Of a stretch of DNA of 42,609 bases, positions 31,707 through 39,895 are shown one piece after another. The notes below the pieces were generated by a model that saw only the letters and a list, made by a program, of their open reading frames with translations, ran no database searches and was not told the origin of the DNA. The stretch comes from Elusimicrobiota bacterium (GTDB taxonomy: Bacteria > Elusimicrobiota > Elusimicrobia > Elusimicrobiales > UBA9959), in NCBI GenBank assembly GCA_030639665.1, contig DAOWCC010000001.1, positions 1-42,609 of the forward strand, read 5' to 3'. The first letter of the stretch is position 1; every line of letters begins with the position of its first letter. A program made the position numbers and the translations under genes.

Positions 31707-32012
31707 ATGAGTGAAGAAACTTTTTTGATTGATTGTCCTTTATGTGAAGCCAGGATTGAAGTGGAAAGAAAAACAGGCAAGGTCGTAAAGCATTGGGCGA
31801 AACCTAAATTGAAAAAAGGGGAAGACCCTTTTAAAAAGGCTCTTGAAGGAATTAAGGCGAATGAAAATAAGCTGGATGATTATTTTTCAGGGGCGCAGAA
31901 TTCTATGGAAGATAAAAAGAAAGAGCTTCTGGATAAATTTGAAAAAGAGAAAAAGAGAATTAAAGATTCGGGAGATACTTCAAAGCCCATTAATCCTATG
32001 GATTTAGATTAG
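31707..32012 (+). CDS. Small protein with one CxxC, unknown function
   Basis: A 101-residue, highly charged protein, not recognised. The N-terminus holds FLIDCPLCEARIEVERKTGKVVKHW, half a zinc ribbon with one CxxC. It is followed by a lysine/glutamate helix likely to form a coiled coil (residues about 55-90) and the end INPMDLD. GGAGG lies seven bases before the ATG. It follows queE across repeat A4 and could be co-transcribed. Confidence 0.75.
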   Translation: MSEETFLIDCPLCEARIEVERKTGKVVKHWAKPKLKKGEDPFKKALEGIKANENKLDDYFSGAQNSMEDKKKELLDKFEKEKKRIKDSGDTSKPINPMDLD

Positions 32013-32025
32013 TAAGCGTTTATTG

Positions 32026-32190
32026 AGTTAATAGAGTGGACTACGCTATCATGTCGTGAGTTGGCAGGACACCCATAAGCGCTCAAGTTAATGGCGTTTG
32101 TAGCGTAGTTAAGGAGTATAAGGGAGTCTGTTTCTGATATTTACACAATAAACTCTAAAAACGCTGAACGCAATGAACGCTTTATATTTT
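32026..32190. other. Gene-free spacer with short repeats
   Basis: No gene is visible. The stretch holds GGACTACGCTATC against GCGTAGTTAAGG (loosely inverted), and AAACGCTGAACGCAATGAACGC, which resembles the TTTGCG-type words elsewhere. It ends in the terminator at 32195. Confidence 0.4.
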
Positions 32191-32194
32191 AACT

Positions 32195-32224
32195 AAGGAC
32201 CTATTTCCGTATGGGTCCTTTTTT
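32195..32224 (+). terminator. Intrinsic terminator upstream of the first PLD gene
   Basis: AAGGACC (32195-32201) pairs with GGTCCTT (32214-32220), followed by TTTTC and more T-rich sequence. It isolates the PLD cassette from the genes before it. Confidence 0.7.
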
Positions 32225-32283
32225 CTTATTTTTATGCCTTTATGACTCTTATAACAATGGGACTTTATGTATAAAATGTAGAT

Positions 32284-33945
32284 ATGATAAATAACAAAAA
32301 TTCACTTATCAAAACTTTTTTCTTATTTCTCATCATATTTCAGTTAGTCGCGGTTCAATCCGCTATTGCCCTTGGCGAAAATGAAATAACCGCCAATTAT
32401 AAAGAAAAAATAATAAACACATCCCACGCGCTCGGCATTGGCGTTTATGAAGATTTTCCGGTTGAATTTGCCGGAGAAGATAATGTTTTAAAAAATATGG
32501 ATATTGTTTATTCTAAAACCACCGCTTTTGGAAAGGCGCAAGATATTACAATTCCCGCGCCCAAGAGAATCGTTCCCGAAAGAACTTTTACGGATGAAGT
32601 TGAAGGTTATTGGGGTTATGCCACCACTCTCTATTATATTTTTAAAACCAAAATCGCGGATTCAGGTATTCTTCCGTGGAAAGACGGAGCGCCTTCTTTT
32701 GAGGAATCATCCCGAAAAGCTATCGCCAGGGTAAAAAATTCCGATTTTCCGTCCAGAAAGGCAGGGCAGACTTCTTTGCTTAAAAATGAAGGTTTCTTAA
32801 AAGAAATGGAATCTCTTTCAGGCGCCAAATTTACCGATGGCAATACCTCCGAATTTCTTATAGACGGAAAAGCTTCTTTTGGCATGAAGGATAAGCTTAT
32901 AAAAGAAGCCAAGAAAAGCATATATATAGCAAGCTATTCTTTTCATGATGATATTACGGGTTATGAAACATCGGATATGCTTATAGCCCAGAAAAAAAAG
33001 GGTATTGATATTAAAATAATAGTGGATCATAAGGTGGTTAATATCTCGGGGAGAATTGTCAAACGCATGCAGAAAGCCGGCATAGAAGTTATCCGTTATA
33101 TAGATTCAAAAAGAACCGGAGATTATTGGCATGTTAAATTATTGATGGTGGATGATAAATACGCCATAGTCGGCGGCATGAATTACGCGGATTATTATTC
33201 TCATAAAAATCCCGATACCCCCCAATGGCGCGATACCGATGTTCTTTATACCGGGCCCGCCGTGATGGAATCTAGAAAAATATTCGCCGGAATTTGGAAT
33301 GGCCTGATTAAAGAAAAAAAGCTCTCTTTCGACAGCATGGATGAAAATATTAATTCCAATGAGGCCAGTGGCGGCTCGGCCCGCATAGCGGTAATGTATT
33401 GGAATCCGCCTTTAGGTTCTCCCACGATACTTTTAAGCATTATTAAAGCGATTTACGGAGCCACCGAACGCATTAATATCGAAAATCCTTATTATGTCGC
33501 GGTGCCGGCCATAACTCAAGCCGTATTGGATGCCAAGGCGCGCGGCGTGGAAGTTAATATTTTAACCAATTCTAAGAAAAGCATAGATCGCGACGGCAAG
33601 CCTATGGCTGATGTTATAATCAAGGGCCTGATTCCTTTAGTTTCTTCCGGCATAAATGTGTATTTAAAAAAAGGCGATACTCTTCATAGTAAATTTATGA
33701 CCATAGACGGAGTTTATTGTAATATCGGTTCGTATAATTTTCATCCCAGAAGTGAAAGATACGATACGGAAATGAATATCAGCATAATAGACCCGGCATC
33801 TGTTAAACAGCTTAATGAGGTGTTTGAGGAAGATTTGGCTGAGGCCATTAAAATAAACACTGTGGAAGATTTGGAATATGAGCCCGGCTGGCTGGCTAAA
33901 ATGATGGAAAAATATTTTTACGCTGAACTTTCACGGAAGAAATAA
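32284..33945 (+). CDS. Exported phospholipase D-like protein (two HKD motifs), copy 1
   Basis: A signal peptide (about residues 1-28, ending near QSAIA) exports the protein. Two PLD active-site motifs are intact: HVKLLMVD from residue 283 with IVGGMNYAD after it, and HSKFMTID from residue 468 with IGSYNFHPRSE. The arrangement resembles cardiolipin synthases and phosphatidyltransferases, but there are no membrane anchors beyond the signal. Lipid, nucleic acid or wall phosphodiester substrates are all possible. It is 553 residues, about 200 of them an unassigned N-terminal domain. The start lacks a Shine-Dalgarno site; TATAAA ends eight bases upstream, so the message may be leaderless. The nearest relative is the gene at 35257. 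Confidence 0.9.
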   Translation: MINNKNSLIKTFFLFLIIFQLVAVQSAIALGENEITANYKEKIINTSHALGIGVYEDFPVEFAGEDNVLKNMDIVYSKTTAFGKAQDITIPAPKRIVPERTFTDEVEGYWGYATTLYYIFKTKIADSGILPWKDGAPSFEESSRKAIARVKNSDFPSRKAGQTSLLKNEGFLKEMESLSGAKFTDGNTSEFLIDGKASFGMKDKLIKEAKKSIYIASYSFHDDITGYETSDMLIAQKKKGIDIKIIVDHKVVNISGRIVKRMQKAGIEVIRYIDSKRTGDYWHVKLLMVDDKYAIVGGMNYADYYSHKNPDTPQWRDTDVLYTGPAVMESRKIFAGIWNGLIKEKKLSFDSMDENINSNEASGGSARIAVMYWNPPLGSPTILLSIIKAIYGATERINIENPYYVAVPAITQAVLDAKARGVEVNILTNSKKSIDRDGKPMADVIIKGLIPLVSSGINVYLKKGDTLHSKFMTIDGVYCNIGSYNFHPRSERYDTEMNISIIDPASVKQLNEVFEEDLAEAIKINTVEDLEYEPGWLAKMMEKYFYAELSRKK

Positions 33946-33985
33946 GTTTGGATAGTAGATATAAATATTTAAAGGAGTCTTTAAT

Positions 33986-35023
33986 ATGAAAAAATATCTG
34001 ATAATTTCAATTTTAATTTTGTTGGCGCAAGGAAGTTACGCGCAAAACGCTGAATTTTTAAAATTATCGTCCAATATTAAATCCATAGATATCGGCTCAT
34101 TGCAGGATAAAGCGGAAATGCCGTTATTGGCGTCCCTCGCGTCAATCAAAGAAGAAAATTCAGTGCCCGTCAATGATTTGGAATTTTCCAAAGAATATGT
34201 TTTACAACAGATTATGGCTGAAACTTGGGATCTAGTGGAAAATATCGATTCAATTATACTGTTTCCCAAAAAAATAATGGGTGACGCGCGTTTATACATT
34301 TTAACGCGATTTTTTGAAGAGACCTATAATTATTCTTTAGTAAATAAAAGTGCCGGCGCGTCAGTTGACAGGCTCGCGCTTATTAACGCCATATGGGCTT
34401 TAGGTGAATTGGGTAATTCCGCGTCCGTAAAAACCATAATTAAGGCTTTTCCTTCAGCCGATCAGACAATGCGTTTAAATATGATGGCGGCCCTCGGTAA
34501 AATAAAATCGCCGCAAGCATCCAAAGAACTGAATAAAATAATGATTGACGGCGGAAATGAAGAAATGAGTTTCATTGAAGCGGGAGATATTGTGTTTCGC
34601 AAAGGTTATTTCGGTTTGCTTAATCCGATAGTTAAAGCGCAATCGGTTGGACATGTCGCTGTTTATGTGGGCATGGAAAACGGCGAGCCAATGGTTATAG
34701 AGGCATGGACATCCATGAGAAAAGCTTCATTGCGCAAGTATATAGGTAATTGGCCTTTTTATGGGAATTACACTACATATCCCAAACCGACTATGGAGCA
34801 AAGAAATAAAATAGTCGATTATGCGACCGCCCAACTGGGAAAACCTTTTTCTATCCTGCATTTAAGTCAAAAAGGCAGTGAAAAATTTGATTGCGTGGGT
34901 TTGGCGGAGGCCGCTTATGAAGCGGCGGGTTTAAATCCCACTCCCGATGAACTCGAAATTGGCTGGGGCTGGCCGCTTACTCCCACCGAGCAATATGAGA
35001 ATGTTTTTCCAAATTTTAAATAA
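33986..35023 (+). CDS. Exported papain-like (YiiX/NlpC-P60-type) hydrolase with HEAT-like domain
   Basis: A signal peptide ends near GSYAQ (residue 20). The middle (about 110-190) contains helical HEAT-like repeats such as LALINAIWALGELGN and MMAALGKIKS. The C-terminal 160 residues fit a permuted NlpC/P60 or YiiX fold: AGDIVFRKGYFG, GHVAVYVG with the candidate histidine at 223, EAW, and FDCVGLAEAAYEAAG with the candidate nucleophile C303. Substrates of such enzymes include peptidoglycan peptides and lipid amides or esters. It lies between two PLD paralogues, 40 bases after the first; AAGGAG precedes its ATG. Confidence 0.87.
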   Translation: MKKYLIISILILLAQGSYAQNAEFLKLSSNIKSIDIGSLQDKAEMPLLASLASIKEENSVPVNDLEFSKEYVLQQIMAETWDLVENIDSIILFPKKIMGDARLYILTRFFEETYNYSLVNKSAGASVDRLALINAIWALGELGNSASVKTIIKAFPSADQTMRLNMMAALGKIKSPQASKELNKIMIDGGNEEMSFIEAGDIVFRKGYFGLLNPIVKAQSVGHVAVYVGMENGEPMVIEAWTSMRKASLRKYIGNWPFYGNYTTYPKPTMEQRNKIVDYATAQLGKPFSILHLSQKGSEKFDCVGLAEAAYEAAGLNPTPDELEIGWGWPLTPTEQYENVFPNFK

Positions 35024-35074
35024 TTAAAATTTGTTTTCCGATTGTTCGTCAATTTATAATGGCGACAAGTCTCT

Positions 35075-35199
35075 GGCCTATAACCTAATTTAGGCCTTAT
35101 AGTCCTAAAAAAGTTATGTTGTTAAAGGTTGTTTTTTACTTGTAACCTGTGACCTAATTTAGGTCTTATGGACCTAAATTTATATAGGTCCTTTTTTTT
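35075..35199 (+). terminator. Three related hairpins ending in an intrinsic terminator
   Basis: GGCCTA/TAGGCC (35075-35096), GACCT/AGGTC (about 35151-35165) and GGACCTA/TAGGTCC (35170-35191) share the word CCTAATTTAGG. The last is followed by nine T residues and is a strong terminator between the hydrolase and the second PLD gene. The T-tract and the bases after it resemble those after the terminator at 32195, so the control region seems duplicated with the gene. Confidence 0.7.
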
Positions 35200-35256
35200 T
35201 GTTTTCATGCCTTTTTATCCCTTACGATAATTGTGTTTTATCCGTACACTATGGAT

Positions 35257-36921
35257 ATGATAAATAACAAAAATTCAATTATTAAAACTCTTTTCTTATT
35301 CCTTATTATATTTCAGTTAGTCGCGTTTCAATCCGCTATTGCTCTCGGCGAAAATGAAATAACCGCCGATTATAAAGAAAAAATAATAAACACATCCCAA
35401 GCGCTGGGTATCGGCGTTTATGAAGATTTTCCCGTTGAATTTGCCGGCGAGAATGATGCCACAAAAGATGCAAAGCTCGTTTATGCGAATCCTTCAGATA
35501 ATAGAGTAATAAGAGAAATTGTTCCCACCCTTGTCGATATGAATAAGAGCGGAGACACTTTTGAAGTTGGGTTTTGGGATCAAGCCGCGGTTATGTGGCA
35601 TAATGCCGGTTTTATCGCCACTTTTATCGGTTCTCAAATCGTTGATAGCGGATTCCTGCCCTGGGTTGACGCGGCTCCCACATTTGAAGATATTTCCGAT
35701 AGGGCCATTAAAACCGTTAAAAACAGCAAATACAAACATGGCAAAAAAGGCGTATCCTTATTTGAGAATGAAGGTTTTATAAAGGAATTGGAAGATATTT
35801 CGGGAGCGAAATTCGCGGGCGGTAATTCCACCGATTATTTAATAGACGGTCCGGAATCTTTTGCCATGAAAAATAAATTAATGAGTGGCGCCAAGAAAAG
35901 CATTTATGTCGCCAGCTGGGCTTTATATGATGATATTACCGGCAAAGAAGCTGTGGATTTGCTTATATCCAAACACAAAGAGGGACTTGATATAAAGGTT
36001 ATAGTGGATAAGAAAGTTGTAGGCATACATGGCGCTGTGGTAATAGGAATGTTGGAAGATGCCGGTATAGAAGTTCTCAGATATCAGGAGAAAGGAAGAA
36101 GCGCGGATGTCTGGCATATCAAGATGATAATAATAGATGATGAATATGCCATAGTGGGCGGCATGAACTTCGGTAATGTTTATTCTCATAGGGGAGGCGG
36201 ACCCAAATGGCGCGATACTGAAATTTTATATAGCGGCCCCGCTCTAGCCGATTCGATAAAAATTTTTGAAGATACTTGGAACGCGAAAATTAAAGAGGAT
36301 AAACTTTCTCTGACTTTCATGAAACCTTTCGCGGGTTCCATTGCGCCAAAGGGGGATGTGAGAATAGCTCCCGTAGTTCAGAATCCTCCCACAGATTCCA
36401 AAGTATTGTTAAGTATGCTTAAAGGAATTTACGGCGCGGGCAAAACGGTTAATATAGAGAACGCTTATTTTGTCGCTGTTCCCGCCATTACCGTGGCTGT
36501 TCTTGACGCTCTTGATAGAGGTGTTGAAGTTAATATATTGACAAATTCCGATAAGACCTTAAACGAGCAATGCAGGTCAATGTCGGTTCCTTTGCTAAAA
36601 AGCTTAGCTGTTCTTTTAAAATCAGGCGCCAATATCTATCTTAAGCAAGGCGATACCGTGCATAGCAAGTTTATGACCGTTGACGGAATATTCGCGAATA
36701 TAGGTTCTTATAATCTTCACCCCAGAGGCGAAAGATATGACACTGAACTTAATGTTAATGTCATAGGCTCTTCGGGCGTGCGAGAATTGGATGAGGCTTT
36801 TCAAAATGATATATCCAAAGCAAAAAAGATTTTAACGGTTGAAGAGCTTGGAATAAAGGATACATGGCTTTCAAGAATAATAGAAAATTATTTCCTGGCT
36901 CAGCTTAAACAGGGAAAATAA
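35257..36921 (+). CDS. Exported phospholipase D-like protein, copy 2
   Basis: A 554-residue paralogue of the protein at 32284. The first 65 residues, including the signal peptide, are almost identical. Residues about 70-125 are wholly different, and similarity resumes at DSGFLPW. Both active sites are intact: HIKMIIID from residue 287 and HSKFMTVD from residue 469, the latter followed by IGSYNLHPRGE. ATG 35257 is chosen by alignment with copy 1. No Shine-Dalgarno sequence is seen, and TACACT ends six bases before the start, again suggesting a leaderless message. A very strong terminator follows. Confidence 0.9.
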   Translation: MINNKNSIIKTLFLFLIIFQLVAFQSAIALGENEITADYKEKIINTSQALGIGVYEDFPVEFAGENDATKDAKLVYANPSDNRVIREIVPTLVDMNKSGDTFEVGFWDQAAVMWHNAGFIATFIGSQIVDSGFLPWVDAAPTFEDISDRAIKTVKNSKYKHGKKGVSLFENEGFIKELEDISGAKFAGGNSTDYLIDGPESFAMKNKLMSGAKKSIYVASWALYDDITGKEAVDLLISKHKEGLDIKVIVDKKVVGIHGAVVIGMLEDAGIEVLRYQEKGRSADVWHIKMIIIDDEYAIVGGMNFGNVYSHRGGGPKWRDTEILYSGPALADSIKIFEDTWNAKIKEDKLSLTFMKPFAGSIAPKGDVRIAPVVQNPPTDSKVLLSMLKGIYGAGKTVNIENAYFVAVPAITVAVLDALDRGVEVNILTNSDKTLNEQCRSMSVPLLKSLAVLLKSGANIYLKQGDTVHSKFMTVDGIFANIGSYNLHPRGERYDTELNVNVIGSSGVRELDEAFQNDISKAKKILTVEELGIKDTWLSRIIENYFLAQLKQGK

Positions 36922-36965
36922 AAAGTGCTAAAACGCTAAAGAAACAGAGTTTTAACTAAAGATTG

Positions 36966-37008
36966 CCCCCACACATAGAGCATAAAGTATGTGTGGGGGT
37001 ATTTTTTT
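36966..37008 (+). terminator. Strong intrinsic terminator after the PLD cassette
   Basis: A perfect 12-bp stem, CCCCCACACATA (36966-36977) with TATGTGTGGGGG (36988-36999), is followed by TATTTTTTT. Confidence 0.95.
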
Positions 37009-37012
37009 GTTT

Positions 37013-37048
37013 CTCTAAACTCTAAATTCTAAATTCTAAACTCTGAAC
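37013..37048. repeat. Tandem CTAAAYTCT repeats
   Basis: Four consecutive near-copies of a nine-base word (CTAAACTCT, AAATTCTAA, ATTCTAAACTCTGAAC). Related words lie at 27698-27738 and, in inverse, at 3172-3234. Confidence 0.6.
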
Positions 37049-37096
37049 TTTTTGTTTCTGTGGCAATATTCCCTTAAAAAACATAAAATGTATCTT

Positions 37097-37648
37097 ATGC
37101 ATACCGATATAAAAGAAGTGCTTATAACCGAAGAACAGATTGCGGTTCGCGTTAAAGAGCTTGCTAAAAGAATAAACAAAGATTATAAAGGGCGATGCCC
37201 CGTTTTTGTTGGCGTGTTGAAAGGATGCGTATTTTTTCTTTCAGACCTTTTAAAACATATAACAATAGATTGCCATGTTGACTTTATGGGTCTTTCGTCT
37301 TATTCGGGAACCAAGTCAACGGGAATTGTGAGAACGATTTTGGATTTAAAAGAGAGCATAGAAGACAGGGATGTTATAATCGTGGAAGATATAGTGGATT
37401 CCGGCCTTTCAATGGAATATCTTCTGCATAATTTTAAAAGCAGACGGCCAAAGACGGTAAAAATATGCACTATGCTTGATAAGCCCTCCGCCAGAAAAGT
37501 TCATATTCCGGTTAAATACGCGGGATTTAAAATCCCTGAAAAATTTGTAGTCGGTTATGGCTTGGACTTTAATGAGCTTTACCGCAATTTGCCTTATATC
37601 GGAGTAATTAAAAAATCAGTTGTTGAAAAGGATAAGAAATGCCGCTAA
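37097..37648 (+). CDS. hpt: Hypoxanthine phosphoribosyltransferase
   Basis: Salvages hypoxanthine and guanine to IMP and GMP. The PRPP loop is DVIIVEDIVDSGLSM (around residues 92-106), with GVLKGCVFFLSDL upstream and the hood FVVGYGLDFNELYRNLPYIGV near the end. From ATG 37097 it is 183 residues, typical. ATG 37088 or a TTG at 37052 could also serve; none has a Shine-Dalgarno site. A TAAAAT seven bases upstream may be a -10 of a leaderless promoter. It overlaps ftsH by ten bases, the pairing seen in many bacteria. Confidence 0.95.
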   Translation: MHTDIKEVLITEEQIAVRVKELAKRINKDYKGRCPVFVGVLKGCVFFLSDLLKHITIDCHVDFMGLSSYSGTKSTGIVRTILDLKESIEDRDVIIVEDIVDSGLSMEYLLHNFKSRRPKTVKICTMLDKPSARKVHIPVKYAGFKIPEKFVVGYGLDFNELYRNLPYIGVIKKSVVEKDKKCR

Positions 37649-39486
37649 AAAAAATCTCCAACAAAATACCCTTAAATAAAAATAATAGACAAATTCTATT
37701 TTGGGCCATTACCTTTCTTCTTTTTATCGCGCTTTACCATAACTTTAAAAATTTGGAAACCGTGAAACAAATTCCTTATTCGGAATTTAAACAAAAATTG
37801 AAGTCCAAAAAAATATTGAAAGTAACTATCGCGCCTAATTTGATAAAAGGAGAAATGCAAGATAGCGGCGTGGATATTAAGTTTAGAACTTTACCCCTTC
37901 CCGACGCTAAGCTTATTGAAGATTTGGAAGCGAGCGGTATTAAATCTTTCGCGGGCGAGCCGGATAGAAGCTGGGTTCTCAGTTTGATTTTAAATGTGGG
38001 TTGGATTTTCCTTTTCATTTTTTTATGGTGGTTCTTATTTTTAAGGCAAGGCCAAATGGGCGGCAAAAGCAGTCCTATGAGCTTTGGGCGTTCGCGCGCT
38101 AAAGAGCAGGATGTAAAAAAACAGAAAGTCTCGTTTAAAAATGTTGCCGGTTGTGACGAAACTCTGGAAGAGTTGAAAGATATAGTGGATTATCTTAAAA
38201 ATCCCAAAAAATATAAACACTTGGGCGGTATTCTGCCCAAGGGAGTGCTTTTATTCGGCCCTCCAGGCACGGGTAAAACTTTGCTTGCCAGAGCTGTCGC
38301 GGGGGAAGCGCAAGTTCCTTTTTACACCGCTTCAGGTTCCGAGTTCGTTGAGATGTTTGTCGGCGTTGGAGCTTCGCGTGTTAGAGATTTGTTTGAAAAA
38401 GCCAAGAAAACCGCTCCCGCCATAATTTTTGTCGATGAATTGGACGCGGTCGGCAGACGGAGATTTGCCGGCATAGGCGGCGGCCATGATGAAAGAGAAC
38501 AAACTTTAAATCAGCTTTTGGTTGAGCTTGACGGTTTTGAAGGCAATGAGAATGTAATTTTAATTGCCGCGACCAATAGGCCGGATGTGCTTGATCCCGC
38601 CTTGCTTAGGCCCGGACGGTTCGACAGGCGCATAAATGTTCCCAGCCCCGATAGTAAAGGCAGGGAAGAGATTTTGCAGGTACACGCTAAAAAAATAAAA
38701 CTTGCTCCCGATATTGATCTTTCAATTATAGCCAGAAGAACTCCCGGTTTTGTCGGCGCTGATTTGGCCAATATTATAAATGAATCGGCGATATTCGCGG
38801 CAAGAAAAGACAAAAAATTTGTTGAGATGGAAGATATTGAAGAATCCATAGAAAGAGTCATAGCCGGGCCGCAGAGAAAATCAAGAATAATATCCGATAA
38901 AGAAAGAAGAGTCATTGCTTTTCACGAAGCCGGCCATGCCTTAGTCGCCAAGATTTTGCCTCATACGGACCCCGTGCATAAAATATCCATAGCGCCCAGA
39001 GGGCCGGCCTTGGGCTATACTCTGCAATTGCCTATTGAAGATAAGTACTTAACCACCAAGACCGAGATTGTAAATAAACTTTCAATTCTTTTGGGCGGCA
39101 GAGCCGCTGAAGAAATAGAGTTTAATGAAATTACAACCGGAGCGCAGGATGATTTATCCAAGGTTACCAATTACGCTCGAAAAATGGTTCTTGAATTTGG
39201 CATGAGTGAAAAAATAGGTTTAATAACTTTAAGAAAAGATGAGGACGAAGTGTTTTTGGGCCGCGATATTGCCAAACAGCCCGGTTATTCCAATGAAATG
39301 GCTAAGAATGTCGATGATGAAATTAAGAGAATAGTTAATGAATGTCATATAAAAACAAAGGAAATACTGGTTGATAAAAGACATTTGCTAACCGCTTTGG
39401 CTGAAAGGCTTTTGGAAAAAGAAGTTCTGGAATCTGAAGAAATTGACAAGATAGTTAATGGCGAAGCCGCTCCTCAAACCGCTTAA
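37639..39486 (+). CDS. ftsH: ATP-dependent zinc metalloprotease FtsH
   Basis: A membrane-bound AAA+ protease that degrades misfolded and regulatory proteins. Two membrane segments (about 20-37 and 112-135) flank a small periplasmic domain. The AAA module has Walker A GPPGTGKT (207-214), Walker B IIFVDELDAVG, and the SRH element ATNRPDVLDPALLRPGRFDRR. The protease has HEAGH (429-433) and the third ligand region EITTGAQDDLSKVT. At 615 residues it is full length with a short tail. It is translationally coupled to hpt. Confidence 0.98.
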   Translation: MPLKKISNKIPLNKNNRQILFWAITFLLFIALYHNFKNLETVKQIPYSEFKQKLKSKKILKVTIAPNLIKGEMQDSGVDIKFRTLPLPDAKLIEDLEASGIKSFAGEPDRSWVLSLILNVGWIFLFIFLWWFLFLRQGQMGGKSSPMSFGRSRAKEQDVKKQKVSFKNVAGCDETLEELKDIVDYLKNPKKYKHLGGILPKGVLLFGPPGTGKTLLARAVAGEAQVPFYTASGSEFVEMFVGVGASRVRDLFEKAKKTAPAIIFVDELDAVGRRRFAGIGGGHDEREQTLNQLLVELDGFEGNENVILIAATNRPDVLDPALLRPGRFDRRINVPSPDSKGREEILQVHAKKIKLAPDIDLSIIARRTPGFVGADLANIINESAIFAARKDKKFVEMEDIEESIERVIAGPQRKSRIISDKERRVIAFHEAGHALVAKILPHTDPVHKISIAPRGPALGYTLQLPIEDKYLTTKTEIVNKLSILLGGRAAEEIEFNEITTGAQDDLSKVTNYARKMVLEFGMSEKIGLITLRKDEDEVFLGRDIAKQPGYSNEMAKNVDDEIKRIVNECHIKTKEILVDKRHLLTALAERLLEKEVLESEEIDKIVNGEAAPQTA

Positions 39487-39875
39487 AGGCAGATTAAGAT
39501 TAAGGTTGAGGTTAAGAACAGCGAGATAAACTGCCAAAACAAATCTCCCCCCCAGCCCCTCTTTGTCAAAGAGGGGAGAAAGAATAAAACTTCCCCCTTT
39601 ACAAAAGGGCTTGTCCTTCCGAAGTCTTGGCGAAGGAGGAGGTTAGGGGGATTTTGACAGAATAAACGGCTCAAAACATTTGACAGGATTAACAGGATAA
39701 AACAGAAGCAAATCGCAGAGGACGCAGAAAAAGAATATTGAGAATAAAAAAACTTTGCGGACTCTCTGTGTGAAATCTCAGTGCCCTCTGCGTTAAAAAG
39801 AGTTCCCCGCCAAAGGCGGGTTAATTTATCTGCAGTATTTGTATTCTTGGGCTTGACCTTAATTTTAACCTGCAG
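39487..39875. repeat. Nested nest of at least five palindromic repeat types
   Basis: The outermost arms belong to family A: GGCAGATTAAGATTAAGG near 39488, and GGCTTGACCTTAATTTTAAC with CTGCAG near 39850-39874. Within them, in order: a CCCC-rich element with AAATCTCCCC (39541) against GGGGGATTTT (39646), holding a perfect CCCCTCTTT/AAAGAGGGG hairpin (39556-39576); TTTGACAGGATTAACAGGA (39679-39697); a family C inverted pair CGCAGAGGACGCAGA / CCCTCTGCG (about 39714-39793); and CCCGCC-AAA-GGCGGG (39806-39820). No gene is present in this 409-base spacer. Confidence 0.75.
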
Positions 39876-39895
39876 TTCTATTTAAGGATTTATTA

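Noticed and set aside
36966..37008. The 12-bp palindrome as an operator
   Set aside because: A perfect GC-capped stem followed directly by a T-run is a standard terminator.
39541..39655. The C-rich element as a rho-independent terminator of ftsH
   Set aside because: The CCCCTCTTT/AAAGAGGGG stem is strong but followed by GAGAAAGAATAAAA rather than T residues; it is better read as a dispersed repeat, though it may reduce read-through.
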